Origin: Ureibacillus xyleni
GTDB taxonomy: Bacteria; Bacillota; Bacilli; Bacillales_A; Planococcaceae
Direction of reading: 5' to 3'
Length of the DNA stretch: 64,000 nt
Assembly: GCF_900217795.1 (NCBI RefSeq)
Contig: NZ_OBMQ01000004.1
Coordinates: 222,121-286,120 of the forward strand
Part shown: positions 25,879-34,346 of the stretch, in pieces
Numbering within the stretch: the stretch's first letter is position 1
Layout: each line of letters starts with the position of its first letter
Notes under the pieces: model-generated
Databases searched by the model: none
What the model saw: the letters and a program-made list of their open reading frames with translations, nothing else
What the model was told of the DNA's origin: nothing
Position numbers and translations under genes: made by a program

Positions 25879-26718
25879 ATGAATGAACAATCGATAACAG
25901 AGCATTTAAAAAAATACGGTGATATCGAACTTTTACGTTTAACAGGCGGGTATACAAATCAAACCTATTTATTAAAGGGAACGAATCCACCAAAAGTGGT
26001 GAAGGTAGCAAACACGGTGAATAAGGATATTGTAAACGAAATGAATTGTATGAAGATTACCCAACATACGGGAATCGTTCCTAAACTTTACGATTTTTTC
26101 GAACATAAGGATCATCAATTCGTCGTGTTAGAATTCCGTGAAGGGATAAACGGCCAATCCATATTAGATAACCATGACCTAGAAAGAGCTAAAGTTTTAT
26201 TTACCTGTTTAGGGGAAGCTCTTTCTACAAAAATTCATTCCATAAAATATCATTCTATTTCGTATGATGTAAAGAAATGGAATTTACACGAATTAAACTT
26301 TGATTTAGATTTTGTCCCAGCAGAACTTCAACAAAAATCCAAAATGCTTGTAAATGCTATAAACGATCAAAAAGAAGATTGGGTGTTAACCCACGGAGAT
26401 TACGGAGTTCATAATGTGTTATTCACAGATCATAACAGCCTAACCGTTTTAGATTGGGAATGGGCAGAATGGGCAAATCCACTAACCGATGTAGGATGGG
26501 TTTGCTGGTTTACAAAATTGCATTATCCTGAATATGCGAATCTTTTATCTTCATTATTTATTAGCGCATATGAAAAAAATAATCCAATTGAACATGAAAA
26601 ATTAAAACCTTACTGTGTTTATAAAGTTTGGACAATATTAAACAAAGTTAGAAGTTCATCGATAGAAGTACAACAGGAATGGGTTAGACGTCTAAAATGG
26701 ACAATAGAAATTTTTTGA
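25879..26718 (+). CDS. APH-family phosphotransferase
   Basis: Kinase-fold protein of 279 residues. GGYTNQTYLL (residues 23-32) is the nucleotide-binding loop, HGDYGVHNVL (about 172-181) the catalytic Brenner motif and VLDWEWAEW the metal-binding segment. The family phosphorylates aminoglycosides, choline, homoserine or other small alcohols. Resistance is not implied, since most chromosomal members are uncharacterised. Monocistronic. Confidence 0.83.
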   Translation: MNEQSITEHLKKYGDIELLRLTGGYTNQTYLLKGTNPPKVVKVANTVNKDIVNEMNCMKITQHTGIVPKLYDFFEHKDHQFVVLEFREGINGQSILDNHDLERAKVLFTCLGEALSTKIHSIKYHSISYDVKKWNLHELNFDLDFVPAELQQKSKMLVNAINDQKEDWVLTHGDYGVHNVLFTDHNSLTVLDWEWAEWANPLTDVGWVCWFTKLHYPEYANLLSSLFISAYEKNNPIEHEKLKPYCVYKVWTILNKVRSSSIEVQQEWVRRLKWTIEIF

Positions 26719-26773
26719 GGGTGGTGCACAAAAAATTAATATCTTTCAAACATCTATTCATCAGCGTACCGTT

Positions 26774-27130
26774 TTAAATAAACTTTCTTAGGATCGGAAT
26801 CAAATTATGAAAGTGCGGCTTGACTATAAAATCTTTAGCACCAGATTGTATCGCTTCAGTAACTAACATTTTTGACCCAAGAGATGTGCACATGATGATG
26901 GTCGCTTGTGAATCGATTTTGATAATTTCTTTGAGTGACTCAATTCCACTAAGTTTTGGCATCGTAATATCCATCAAAACTACGTGCGGTGAAAACTTTG
27001 TATACATCTCGATGGCTTCTTTTCCATTGGCAGCTTCAATAAATTGAATATCAATCTGTTCACTGATTGTTTTCTTCAACCACGTTCGCATAAAGAGGGA
27101 GTCATCAACGAGTAAAATTAATTTTTCCAT
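26774..27130 (-). CDS. Stand-alone CheY-like response regulator
   Basis: A 118-residue receiver domain and nothing else. The acidic pair is D9-D10 (LVDDS), the phosphoacceptor D54 (VVLMDITMP), with switch residues in CTSLG and the conserved Lys in VKPH. It has no output domain, so it must act through a protein partner as CheY does. No kinase or chemotaxis gene lies nearby. It is 16 bp behind the DUF3888 gene, probably in one operon. Confidence 0.9.
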   Translation of the reverse strand: MEKLILLVDDSLFMRTWLKKTISEQIDIQFIEAANGKEAIEMYTKFSPHVVLMDITMPKLSGIESLKEIIKIDSQATIIMCTSLGSKMLVTEAIQSGAKDFIVKPHFHNLIPILRKFI

Positions 27131-27146
27131 TTCCTAAATACCAATC

Positions 27147-27575
27147 CTATCTTTTTTTCAAATCTTGCAAATGTGGTGGAAGCTCAACATCCTCTAGATG
27201 CTTAAAATCTGTCAGTTCAACTTCAGATGACGTAATCGAAAAAGTGAGCTGGTCTTTTCCTACTGGGTTGTGAGCACCAAATACTGGCGTCACCTCAATT
27301 ACAACTGAAAACATAAATCCCCGATAACCATTCGTTCTTTCCATCTTCAAAATGTTGATTTGATATGGATACACTAAAGGACTTTCGATGTAAGAATCTG
27401 AATAGAATTTGGAAACTGCTTTTTGAACATCGGGTAGCAAGAGCGAAAAAAACATGTCCATCACAAGCTCTTCTTTAGACTCTTTTGGGGGCTGGTAAAA
27501 GTCCGATTCAGCGTGTGTTATATGTGATGACGTTAGCATTATCAAGGAAAATAGGATTAGCATACATTTTTTCAT
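27147..27575 (-). CDS. Secreted DUF3888 family protein
   Basis: A signal peptide (residues 1-22, ending ITHA) precedes a DUF3888 domain with EELVMDMFFSLLLPDVQKAV and EVTPVFGAHNPVGKDQLTF. Bacillus members are secreted and of unknown function. The ATG at 27575 is preferred over one two codons upstream because AAGGTG lies eight bases before it. First gene of a likely operon with the CheY-like protein. Confidence 0.82.
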   Translation of the reverse strand: MKKCMLILFSLIMLTSSHITHAESDFYQPPKESKEELVMDMFFSLLLPDVQKAVSKFYSDSYIESPLVYPYQINILKMERTNGYRGFMFSVVIEVTPVFGAHNPVGKDQLTFSITSSEVELTDFKHLEDVELPPHLQDLKKR

Positions 27576-27705
27576 GAACATAACACCTTTTTAAATTCTA
27601 GTTTGTTCAGAAAAGGTGATTTTTTTCATGTTAATTCTTACATACATAAACAAGCACTTTTGGTAAAATAAGTGAGACGATCATAATCCATTGGGGGAAG
27701 TAATT

Positions 27706-28608
27706 GTGAAATCTATACCGGTTTATCATATTGAAGCGTTTAGTAAAGAGCCGAATAAAGGGAATCCTGCAGGGGTAGTTTTTCATGCAGACCATTTAAC
27801 GGAAAAAGAAATGCAAGAAATCGCTCTCAGAGTTGGATTTAATGAAACCGCATTTGCACTGCAATCCGAAGTAGCTGACTTTCGAATCCGTTATTTTACG
27901 CCGGGCCACGAAACAAACCTTTGTGGGCATGCAACAATGGCGACAGTTTGTGGGTTACAGACAAAAGGGTTATTAGGCGAAAAAAGGGAATTCACCATTG
28001 AAACGAAAGCTGGAATTTTGCCGATAAAAATTACAACAGGTTCAGAAAATGAAATACTCATTACGATGAAACACGCTTCTCCACAATTTGAAGAGTTCAA
28101 AGGTTCAAGAAAAGATTTAGCGAATTCAATCGGCCTAGAAGAAACGGATCTTCATGAGGATTTACCAATTGTATACGGAAGCACAGGAGCTTGGACATTA
28201 TTAGTTCCAATCCAAGGACTCCATGCTTTTAATAAAATGGAACCAGATATTAAACAATTTCCTGGTATTTTGAAAGAAATGCCAACATCATCGGTTCATC
28301 CGTTTTGCTTAGAAACTTATGATGTGAATGCAGATATGCATGCCAGACATTTTTCCTCGCCATACTCAGGGACACTAGAAGATCCGGTGACAGGAACGGC
28401 TTCGGGAGTTATGGGTGCATTTTTTGCTCGCTACATTCAAAATGATAATTTTAATGAGCTTAATCTTATTGTAGAGCAAGGGCATGAAATCGGAAAAGAT
28501 GGACGGGTACTGGTACATATTTCGAAAAACACGGATACGTATGATGTTGAAATCACGGGGACCGCTGTTTATGTGAAGCGTTTCGAAGTTACGATAGAAG
28601 GGGAGTAG
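27706..28608 (+). CDS. PhzF-family isomerase
   Basis: Diaminopimelate-epimerase-fold protein of the PhzF family. The catalytic Glu lies in [10 protein letters not shown] (about residue 47). NLCGHATMA and DPVTGTASG are the two conserved loops of the paired halves. The founding member acts in phenazine synthesis, but most Bacillus homologues sit outside any phenazine cluster, as here. GTG at 27706 is chosen because GGGGGAAG lies upstream at proper spacing. Confidence 0.9.
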   Translation: MKSIPVYHIEAFSKEPNKGNPAGVVFHADHLTEKEMQEIALRVGFNETAFALQSEVADFRIRYFTPGHETNLCGHATMATVCGLQTKGLLGEKREFTIETKAGILPIKITTGSENEILITMKHASPQFEEFKGSRKDLANSIGLEETDLHEDLPIVYGSTGAWTLLVPIQGLHAFNKMEPDIKQFPGILKEMPTSSVHPFCLETYDVNADMHARHFSSPYSGTLEDPVTGTASGVMGAFFARYIQNDNFNELNLIVEQGHEIGKDGRVLVHISKNTDTYDVEITGTAVYVKRFEVTIEGE

Positions 28609-28691
28609 CTGTTTTTAAAATTGTCCATTCCTCCTTTCTTCTTTTTGCATAATATAATGTTATGCCATTAGATTGTGAAGGAGGTTTTTAC

Positions 28692-29345
28692 TTGGAAAAA
28701 GGAACGAACTCCCACTGTTTCGAACCATTTATTAGTCCCAACCCGATTACACCATCAAATCCTGTTCAACGCTTTCCAAAAATACATCAAACCGCATTTA
28801 TAAGCCAGTTTTCCAGTGTAATCGGGGATGTGACAATAAGTAACAATGTTTTTGTAGCCCCAAATGTTAGTATACGCGCGGATGAAGGAACGCCATTTTA
28901 TATAGGGTCGAATACCAATCTCCAAGACGGTGTCATTTTGCATGGATTATTAAATAGAAAAATTTCACTTGGAAACAAAAAGTATTCGATATTTATTGGA
29001 AATGAAGTGTCTGTAGCGCATGGTGCCCTTGTCCATGGTCCATGTTATATCGGGGACAAAGTATTTGTTGGGTTTAATGCGATTGTTTATAATGCCATTG
29101 TTGGGGAAGGATCATTTATCTCGACGAATGCGGTGGTCACAAATGGCGTTCGAATTGCACCGAACCGATTCGTCCCACCAGGAGCGAATATTGATTCTCA
29201 AGAAAAAGCGGATGCACTTTCCCCAATTCCAGGAGATAGTGAGGAATTTGCAGCTCAAGTTCAACGGGTCAATCAAGAATTCCCCGCATCCTATCATCTA
29301 TCATTTGGAAAAAATCGCTGCTCCTGTGGGGTTGCTTATGATTAA
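28692..29345 (+). CDS. Gamma-class carbonic anhydrase
   Basis: Left-handed beta-helix protein of 217 residues. The active-site residues of the Cam-type gamma enzyme can be traced: Arg and Asp in SIRADEG, Gln, Asp and His in LQDGVILHG, and two His in AHGALVHGP. It should hydrate CO2 to bicarbonate with zinc or iron, as a trimer. The C-terminus ends with CSCG, an extra possible metal site. TTG at 28692 is chosen because GGAGG lies seven bases upstream. No signal peptide, so cytoplasmic. Confidence 0.88.
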   Translation: MEKGTNSHCFEPFISPNPITPSNPVQRFPKIHQTAFISQFSSVIGDVTISNNVFVAPNVSIRADEGTPFYIGSNTNLQDGVILHGLLNRKISLGNKKYSIFIGNEVSVAHGALVHGPCYIGDKVFVGFNAIVYNAIVGEGSFISTNAVVTNGVRIAPNRFVPPGANIDSQEKADALSPIPGDSEEFAAQVQRVNQEFPASYHLSFGKNRCSCGVAYD

Positions 29346-29351
29346 TTTGCG

Positions 29352-29378
29352 AAGCTGTCAATAGAGGCAGCTTTTTTT
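29352..29378 (+). terminator. Terminator of the carbonic anhydrase gene
   Basis: AAGCTG pairs with CAGCTT across a short loop, followed by seven Ts. Confidence 0.8.
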
Positions 29379-29542
29379 CATTTCTACTAATGCGATTTTG
29401 ATGAAAATATTTAGCCATTCAGAAGTTGTTAATTAAGAAAATAATAGAATTGCTCTTAATATCATTTTTTATATTAACTTTATAACTGGTCTTATTTAAT
29501 TTACCTATGCTTATCTTTTTTATCTTGTGATATGAAATTAGT

Positions 29543-29573
29543 AAAACCGCATTTCACTGGTGCGGTTTTTTTA
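29543..29573 (+). terminator. Orphan terminator in the spacer
   Basis: AAAACCGCA pairs with TGCGGTTTT, followed by TTT. It lies about 200 bases after the carbonic anhydrase gene with no clear coding sequence before it; the stretch 29379-29542 shows nothing else. Confidence 0.7.
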
Positions 29574-29623
29574 TTTATGGAAGGAAAATACATAACCGGG
29601 TTGAAAAAAAGGAGGTACTACAA

Positions 29624-29715
29624 TTACGCTTTATATGGAGTGATGAAGGATGGGAGCAGGTACAACAATGGGGCTAAATTATGAAACAATCGTTAAAAAA
29701 TTTGTTAAAGTATAG
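29624..29715 (+). pseudogene. Possible YoeB-type toxin remnant
   Basis: After AAAGGAGG, the frame LRFIWSDEGWEQVQQWG ends in a stop. A shifted frame continues NYETIVKKFVKV and stops. The first piece resembles the YoeB/RelE-type toxin N-terminus (RFIWSDEAWEDYLYWQ style). The match is short and no antitoxin gene is seen, so this is tentative. Confidence 0.3.
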
Positions 29716-29784
29716 ATAAAAGTGGGAGGAATTGTATTTTACTAAAGAGGTAGTTTAAATACATGATGAGGTGATGAGTAATTT

Positions 29785-30024
29785 ATGGATTATTTTGAGA
29801 GGTATGTTGTTGAACTAGAAGATGGAACATTTGCGTTATGGGGGCAATTTGTGGAAGGAGATGAACAAAGTTTACTTGCTATGGAAAATTTTTGTGATGC
29901 AACTTTATTTCGCAAAGAGTTTGCAGAAATGAAAATTCAGCAAATCAATAAAGGTGTTTGGAGATTTCTTGGTGATGCAAAAAAGGCAATAGGTATCCGT
30001 AAAGTTGAACTAAAAATAGTTTAA
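29785..30024 (+). CDS. Small protein of unknown function (79 aa)
   Basis: Not recognised. Begins MDYFERYVVELEDGTFALWG; soluble, balanced charge. A GAGGTGATG site lies somewhat far upstream of the ATG. Monocistronic, followed by a symmetrical hairpin at 30141. Confidence 0.55.
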   Translation: MDYFERYVVELEDGTFALWGQFVEGDEQSLLAMENFCDATLFRKEFAEMKIQQINKGVWRFLGDAKKAIGIRKVELKIV

Positions 30025-30140
30025 ATTAAATTTTTAAAGTTCTTTTAAACATTTTTGTTCCTCACAAACGGCCCCTTCCTCGAATAAGGAAAGTACTTTT
30101 AAATTATAGTGGACTAAAAGGATAATAGATTAAGAATGTA

Positions 30141-30175
30141 GCATTTCTGTGGATATTGAATAACCACAGAAATGC
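30141..30175. terminator. Bidirectional terminator hairpin
   Basis: A 12-bp perfect stem (GCATTTCTGTGG with CCACAGAAATGC) between convergent genes; T-tracts on both sides are weak. Confidence 0.65.
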
Positions 30176-30196
30176 CATCTTTATTAAACATCAAGT

Positions 30197-30622
30197 TTAT
30201 TTATTTGTTTGTTCAGCGTATTGTTTAAAATTATCTAATATTGCTTGCCATCCTTGTTGTTGAAACTCGGGTGGGTGTGTCGTTTCAGCGTCAAAAGTTT
30301 CAATTACTTTGGTTTCATTTCCTTGGCCGATAAACGTAACTTTTACTTTTCTGCTATCTTCCATTGTATAAGAAATAACCTCATGTAATTTCACTTCATC
30401 GTAAATTCCACCAAAATCGAATCCCATACTGCCATCTTTCGCTTCCATTCTTGAAACGAATTTTCCACCTACGCGTAAATCATTTTCAGCAAATGTTGTG
30501 TGCCAATCATCTGTAGCATGGTTCCATTTCGTCATATGCGCAGGCTCTGTCCAATATTCCCATACCTTCTCCACTGGTGCCTGAACAGTTGTTTCTACTG
30601 TAACTTCCTTAAATTCCACCAT
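30197..30622 (-). CDS. SRPBCC (AHSA1-like) protein
   Basis: START/Bet v1-fold protein with the N-terminal VETTVQAPVEKVWEYWTEP strand-helix and the C-terminal HPPEFQQQGWQAILDNFKQY helix of the Aha1-C-like (AHSA1) family. These bind hydrophobic ligands; the role here is unknown. The ATG at 30622 is chosen because GGGGGAG lies three to four bases upstream, better than a start four codons earlier. Confidence 0.85.
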   Translation of the reverse strand: MVEFKEVTVETTVQAPVEKVWEYWTEPAHMTKWNHATDDWHTTFAENDLRVGGKFVSRMEAKDGSMGFDFGGIYDEVKLHEVISYTMEDSRKVKVTFIGQGNETKVIETFDAETTHPPEFQQQGWQAILDNFKQYAEQTNK

Positions 30623-30879
30623 TTCTCCCCCCAACCTTTAGCGATTTATTTCCTATGTTTAATATACAGCATTAGCCTAAATTTAGCATTCATTGTATGT
30701 TAAAAAATACAACATTTGACATTGGAGAAACATGCATGTGAAGTAAAATAAGGGATAGAGAATGAACGTATTCTTGAGCTAATAGGGTAAGAGGAACTGA
30801 TTTTTAAAAAATGGATGTCCATGGGAAGGAGTAGCAAGAATCGATAGAAGTGTTAGCCGTACACCACATACGCTAGAGT

Positions 30880-31003
30880 AAAAGTGGCCTAATGAAATGA
30901 ACGCCAAAACTCTGTGAGAAATTGTTCGTAGTGACCTTCATGAGCACGATGAACGTCAAATCACCGCGGAAAAGTATTTGTAGTGACCCTCATAAGGATA
31001 CAG
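30880..31003. repeat. Degenerate tandem repeat, about 52 bp
   Basis: GAACGCCAAA at 30899 and GAACGTCAAA at 30951 begin two related units, each ending GTAGTGACC(T/C)TCAT. A third, poorer partial unit precedes them. The surrounding spacer 30635-31075 otherwise shows no gene. Confidence 0.55.
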
Positions 31004-31075
31004 ATGTTATTGTTAAAGTAATTCGAATTCACATAACAATTGAGTTTAATAACAAAATGAAATAGAGGGGTTGCC

Positions 31076-31525
31076 ATGATTAAACAAATTGATATTCGAG
31101 ATAGAAAAAGCGCAGAAAATGTATTAAATATTCAGATCCCATCTTATAAAGTAGAGGCAGAAATAATTGGTTCATATGATATACCGCCATTAAAAGATAC
31201 AGTTGATACTTTGTTAGGATGCGGAGAAACATTCTTTGGCTATTACCAAGATGAAGAGCTATGCGGAGTGGTATCAATAAAGGAAGAGAACGATGAAGTT
31301 GATATCTATAGGCTAATTGTTCACCCAACCCATTTCAGAAAAGGAATAGCACAGAGGCTTTTAAATTTCATTGTAAGTTCTTGTGAGGCTGGTACTATAA
31401 AAGTAGCGACAGGTTCGAAAAATACCCCTGCAGTTCATTTTTATGAAAAAAATGGATTTGAAAAAGTTAAAGAAGTTATAGTCGGTAAAGGACTAGCTCT
31501 AACCTATTTTGAAAAGAAACTGTGA
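31076..31525 (+). CDS. GNAT-family N-acetyltransferase
   Basis: 149 residues. The acetyl-CoA-binding region is IVHPTHFRKGIAQRLLNF, and the C-terminal NTPAVHFYEKNGFEKV is typical of the family. Substrate unknown. Preceded by GAGGGG. The 96-aa gene follows 64 bp later on the same strand. Confidence 0.87.
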   Translation: MIKQIDIRDRKSAENVLNIQIPSYKVEAEIIGSYDIPPLKDTVDTLLGCGETFFGYYQDEELCGVVSIKEENDEVDIYRLIVHPTHFRKGIAQRLLNFIVSSCEAGTIKVATGSKNTPAVHFYEKNGFEKVKEVIVGKGLALTYFEKKL

Positions 31526-31589
31526 CTTTAATGACAAGTGTACAATGAAACAATCCATATGATACCTAGAAATTCGTAGGAGGGGTATT

Positions 31590-31880
31590 TTGAAAGCTGA
31601 CAAAAGTTTAAGAGTTTGTGAAAAAGGGCACAAGTATTATAAAAGTAGTGATTGTACAAGTTGCCCTATATGTAATCAAGAAAATAGACCAGATCATGGC
31701 TTCCTATCGAAACTTAGCTCACCTGCTAGAAATACCTTAGTTCGTGAAGGGATTGACACTTTGCAGAAACTCTCAAAATACACGGAAAAAGAAATTTTAA
31801 AACTACATGGAATTGGACCAACTTCCTTACCGCTTATGAGATCTTCATTAGAAGAAGAGGGTTTATCATTTAAAGAATAA
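31590..31880 (+). CDS. RNA polymerase alpha-CTD-like protein with Cys-rich N-terminus
   Basis: The C-terminal 55 residues (SKLSSPARNTLVREGIDTLQ, ending LHGIGPTSLPLMRSSLEEEG) match the helix-hairpin-helix fold of the RNA polymerase alpha C-terminal domain. The N-terminus carries CEKGH and CTSCPIC, probably one zinc site. Such stand-alone proteins are annotated in Bacillales but have no known role; DNA binding or contact with transcription factors is plausible. TTG start with AGGAGGGG upstream; its stop region contains the next gene's ribosome binding site. Confidence 0.8.
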   Translation: MKADKSLRVCEKGHKYYKSSDCTSCPICNQENRPDHGFLSKLSSPARNTLVREGIDTLQKLSKYTEKEILKLHGIGPTSLPLMRSSLEEEGLSFKE

Positions 31881-31897
31881 TGGAGGTATTTTTTTTG

Positions 31898-32401
31898 ATG
31901 GGAAATTATTCAACAATAACTTTAACGATGAAAAGAGAATTTGATGTAGCACCTGAAAAAGTTTTTGATGCATGGATTAACCCTGAAATGATGAGAAAAT
32001 GGTTGTTCACATTGGAAGGGACAAATAAGGTAGCACAAAATACCCCTCAAGTAGGCGGTACGTGGGAAATTGTTGACCATCGCGGGGGGAAAGATTATCG
32101 TGCCATTGGGGAGTACTTAGAAATGGATCCCCCCAAAAAACTTGTGTTCACTTTTAAAATGCCAGAATTAAGCGGAAACGATTTAGCCGATACAATTACA
32201 GTTGAGTTAAAAAAACTTCAGCAAACTAGTGAGATGACATTCACACAAGTGATTCATGTGATGCATGAAGAAAATTGGACAGAATCCGATATCGAAAAAG
32301 CTCATATTGAATGGCGTGATAGTACGGAACAAGGTTGGCATTATATGTTTATGGGGCTTAAGGAATTATTGGAGACAGGTAAAATTAGCTACACAGGGTA
32401 A
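31898..32401 (+). CDS. SRPBCC (AHSA1-like) protein
   Basis: Second SRPBCC-fold protein of the window, 167 residues. MKREFDVAPEKVFDAWINPE and EWRDSTEQGWHYMFMGLKEL mark the two ends of the domain. It may bind a hydrophobic ligand. GGAGG lies 11 bases before the ATG at 31898; TTG 31895 is an alternative. Closely follows the alpha-CTD-like gene and is probably in one operon with it. Confidence 0.85.
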   Translation: MGNYSTITLTMKREFDVAPEKVFDAWINPEMMRKWLFTLEGTNKVAQNTPQVGGTWEIVDHRGGKDYRAIGEYLEMDPPKKLVFTFKMPELSGNDLADTITVELKKLQQTSEMTFTQVIHVMHEENWTESDIEKAHIEWRDSTEQGWHYMFMGLKELLETGKISYTG

Positions 32402-32524
32402 TTGCTATAAATCAGAGCACATTTCCACACACTGGATTTGTACTTTTTCTTATGAACGGTCCGAATTTTCATAGAGTCGTCATCATAAAAATGGGTGTGC
32501 ATCATTATAGGAAGGGGTTGCAGT

Positions 32525-33049
32525 ATGCAGTTTAATATGAAAGAAACTATCGAAGTGCTAGAACGAACACCGCAGACACTAGAGTATTTTTTATCTGGTC
32601 TTTCAGAAAGTTGGCTCCATTGTAATGAAGGTGAAGCAACTTGGAATGCAGTTGAAGTGATAGAGCATCTCATTGAGGGAGAGAAAAACAATTGGATACC
32701 AAGGCTAGAGTTCATGCTTCAGGAAGGTTGCAATCGACCATTTCCTCCATTTGATCGGTACGCCCATCTAAATGTTCAGTCTCAAACATCAATTGAACAA
32801 AAGTTGCAGGAGTTTAAAACTATCAGAATGCAAAATATTAATAAACTAAACAATCTGATTGAACCTAATCTTCATCTCAAGTTAAAAGGTTCGCACCCGG
32901 CATTTGGTACAGTGAAAGTAAGCGAATTACTTTCAACCTGGGTTGTTCATGATTTCACACATATTGCCCAAATTGTAAGGGTTATGGCTGAGAGATACCG
33001 AGCTGACGTGGGTCCTTGGAAAGACTATTTAGGTATTTTGAAAAATTAG
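32525..33049 (+). CDS. DinB-family protein
   Basis: Four-helix DinB/YfiT-like protein of 174 residues. Candidate metal-binding histidines lie in EVIEHLIEGE (about 48) and VVHDFTHIAQI (about 142 and 146). Relatives include bacillithiol transferases and thiol-dependent hydrolases; this member's reaction is unknown. The ATG at 32525 follows AGGAAGGGG; a frame starting ten codons earlier has no site. Confidence 0.85.
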   Translation: MQFNMKETIEVLERTPQTLEYFLSGLSESWLHCNEGEATWNAVEVIEHLIEGEKNNWIPRLEFMLQEGCNRPFPPFDRYAHLNVQSQTSIEQKLQEFKTIRMQNINKLNNLIEPNLHLKLKGSHPAFGTVKVSELLSTWVVHDFTHIAQIVRVMAERYRADVGPWKDYLGILKN

Positions 33050-33142
33050 GCGTAGATTGAAATGGTATATAGCAACTAGGCGCATTTTACGAATAAGGGA
33101 TGCGTCTGATTTGGCTAGTTAGCATATGCGAACATTGGGGAC

Positions 33143-33184
33143 AAAGCAGCCCATTTCTATTAAAAATAGTTAAATGGGCTGTTT
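33143..33184 (-). terminator. Terminator of the LOG-family gene (minus strand)
   Basis: CAGCCCATTT pairs with AAATGGGCTG around an AT-rich, partly paired loop; the exit T tract is short. Confidence 0.6.
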
Positions 33185-33189
33185 ACTAT

Positions 33190-33753
33190 CTATTTATATG
33201 TTCTTACTGATAGTGGTGTATAATCCATAATATACTCTTCAATTTCAATGAATGAGTCGGTAAATAACATCGCTTTTTTATCGGCTTCCGTTAAAAATCC
33301 GTTGTCTACCATATCCTCATAAAAGTCTTTTAATTTATCATAATACCCACCTATATTAAACAAAATACATGGATTTTGATGTTGGCCGATTCTTGCCCAT
33401 GAAATAACTTCTGAAATTTCTTCCAACGTCCCTGGACCACCTGGTAATGCAATATAACAATCTCCTAATTCAATCATCTTATTTTTACGTTCAGACATCG
33501 AGTTTACTATTTCTAAACGCGTTAAATTTGGATGACTTAGCTCGCGATCTACTAAAAATGTTGGAATAATTCCAATAACTTCCCCATTATGTAGTAGAAC
33601 CTCATCAGCAATAACACCCATTAAGCCAGCCTTTCCACCACCATATATTAATGTATGACCATTATCCGCAATCCACTTACCAAGTGATTTTGCTGCCTCT
33701 ACATATAATTCGTTATTACCTAAACTCGCACCACAATACACTGAAATGTTCAA
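33190..33753 (-). CDS. LOG-family nucleotide phosphoribohydrolase
   Basis: Rossmann-like protein of the TIGR00730/LOG family, which splits the ribose 5-phosphate from nucleoside monophosphates such as cytokinin or purine nucleotides. The phosphate loop YGGGKAGLMG and the signature LPGGPGTLEEI are both intact. 187 residues, normal length. It diverges from the MazG-like gene 52 bp away; both act on nucleotides. Confidence 0.9.
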   Translation of the reverse strand: MNISVYCGASLGNNELYVEAAKSLGKWIADNGHTLIYGGGKAGLMGVIADEVLLHNGEVIGIIPTFLVDRELSHPNLTRLEIVNSMSERKNKMIELGDCYIALPGGPGTLEEISEVISWARIGQHQNPCILFNIGGYYDKLKDFYEDMVDNGFLTEADKKAMLFTDSFIEIEEYIMDYTPLSVRTYK

Positions 33754-33805
33754 ATTTTCTTCCCCCTTTATGCTATTATTATAGAAAAAAAAGGAGTCGA
33801 TTGCA

Positions 33806-34120
33806 TTGAATATTTTAGAATATCAAAAATGGATTACAGATTTTTATAAAACGCGCGGCTGGTATGATTTAGATGCGTTTATACGTGTCAACTTTTTAAC
33901 AGAAGAAGTTGGGGAAGTATCAAAAGCAATCCGTACAATCGAAATTGGTCGAGATCGCCCAGATGAAGTTAATCTATCGAAAGAACAACAAGTTGAGAAC
34001 TTAAAAGAAGAACTTGGTGATGTGTTGGATAATTTATTTATTTTAGCTGATAAATACGAGATTGATTTGACAGAAATTATGGAAAGCCATAAAGAGAAAC
34101 TAACAAATCGCTATAAATAA
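33806..34120 (+). CDS. MazG-like nucleotide pyrophosphohydrolase
   Basis: 104-residue single-domain MazG-type protein that would hydrolyse NTPs or dNTPs to monophosphates. The magnesium motif is LTEEVGEVSKAI with the partner ELGDVLDNLF (ExxD). TTG start at 33806 with AAGGAG upstream. Divergent from the LOG-family gene, sharing a short control region. Confidence 0.88.
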   Translation: MNILEYQKWITDFYKTRGWYDLDAFIRVNFLTEEVGEVSKAIRTIEIGRDRPDEVNLSKEQQVENLKEELGDVLDNLFILADKYEIDLTEIMESHKEKLTNRYK

Positions 34121-34267
34121 TACATACGTGAATATTCTATTTTCTTTATTAGGCATTCCTAGATTTGAAGATATTAAACGAAGATAATAAAGTATAAAAA
34201 GCTTGTAAAAAAAACTTCAAATTTCTTAATTTTCAATTTATATTCTTTCCCATTTATGGTAAATTAA

Positions 34268-34285
34268 GTACTAGCAAGTAAGTAC
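34268..34285 (+). promoter_or_regulatory. Candidate operator upstream of the AhpD-like gene
   Basis: GTACT and AGTAC form an inverted repeat with an 8-base centre (AGCAAGTA), about 60 bp before the AhpD-like start. It resembles sites of HxlR/YodB-type redox regulators, which often control such genes. Weak evidence. Confidence 0.35.
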
Positions 34286-34346
34286 ATCTCATGCAAATAC
34301 ACCCATGGATAAAGCAATAAACTACTTTAAAATTGGGGGAGAAAAA

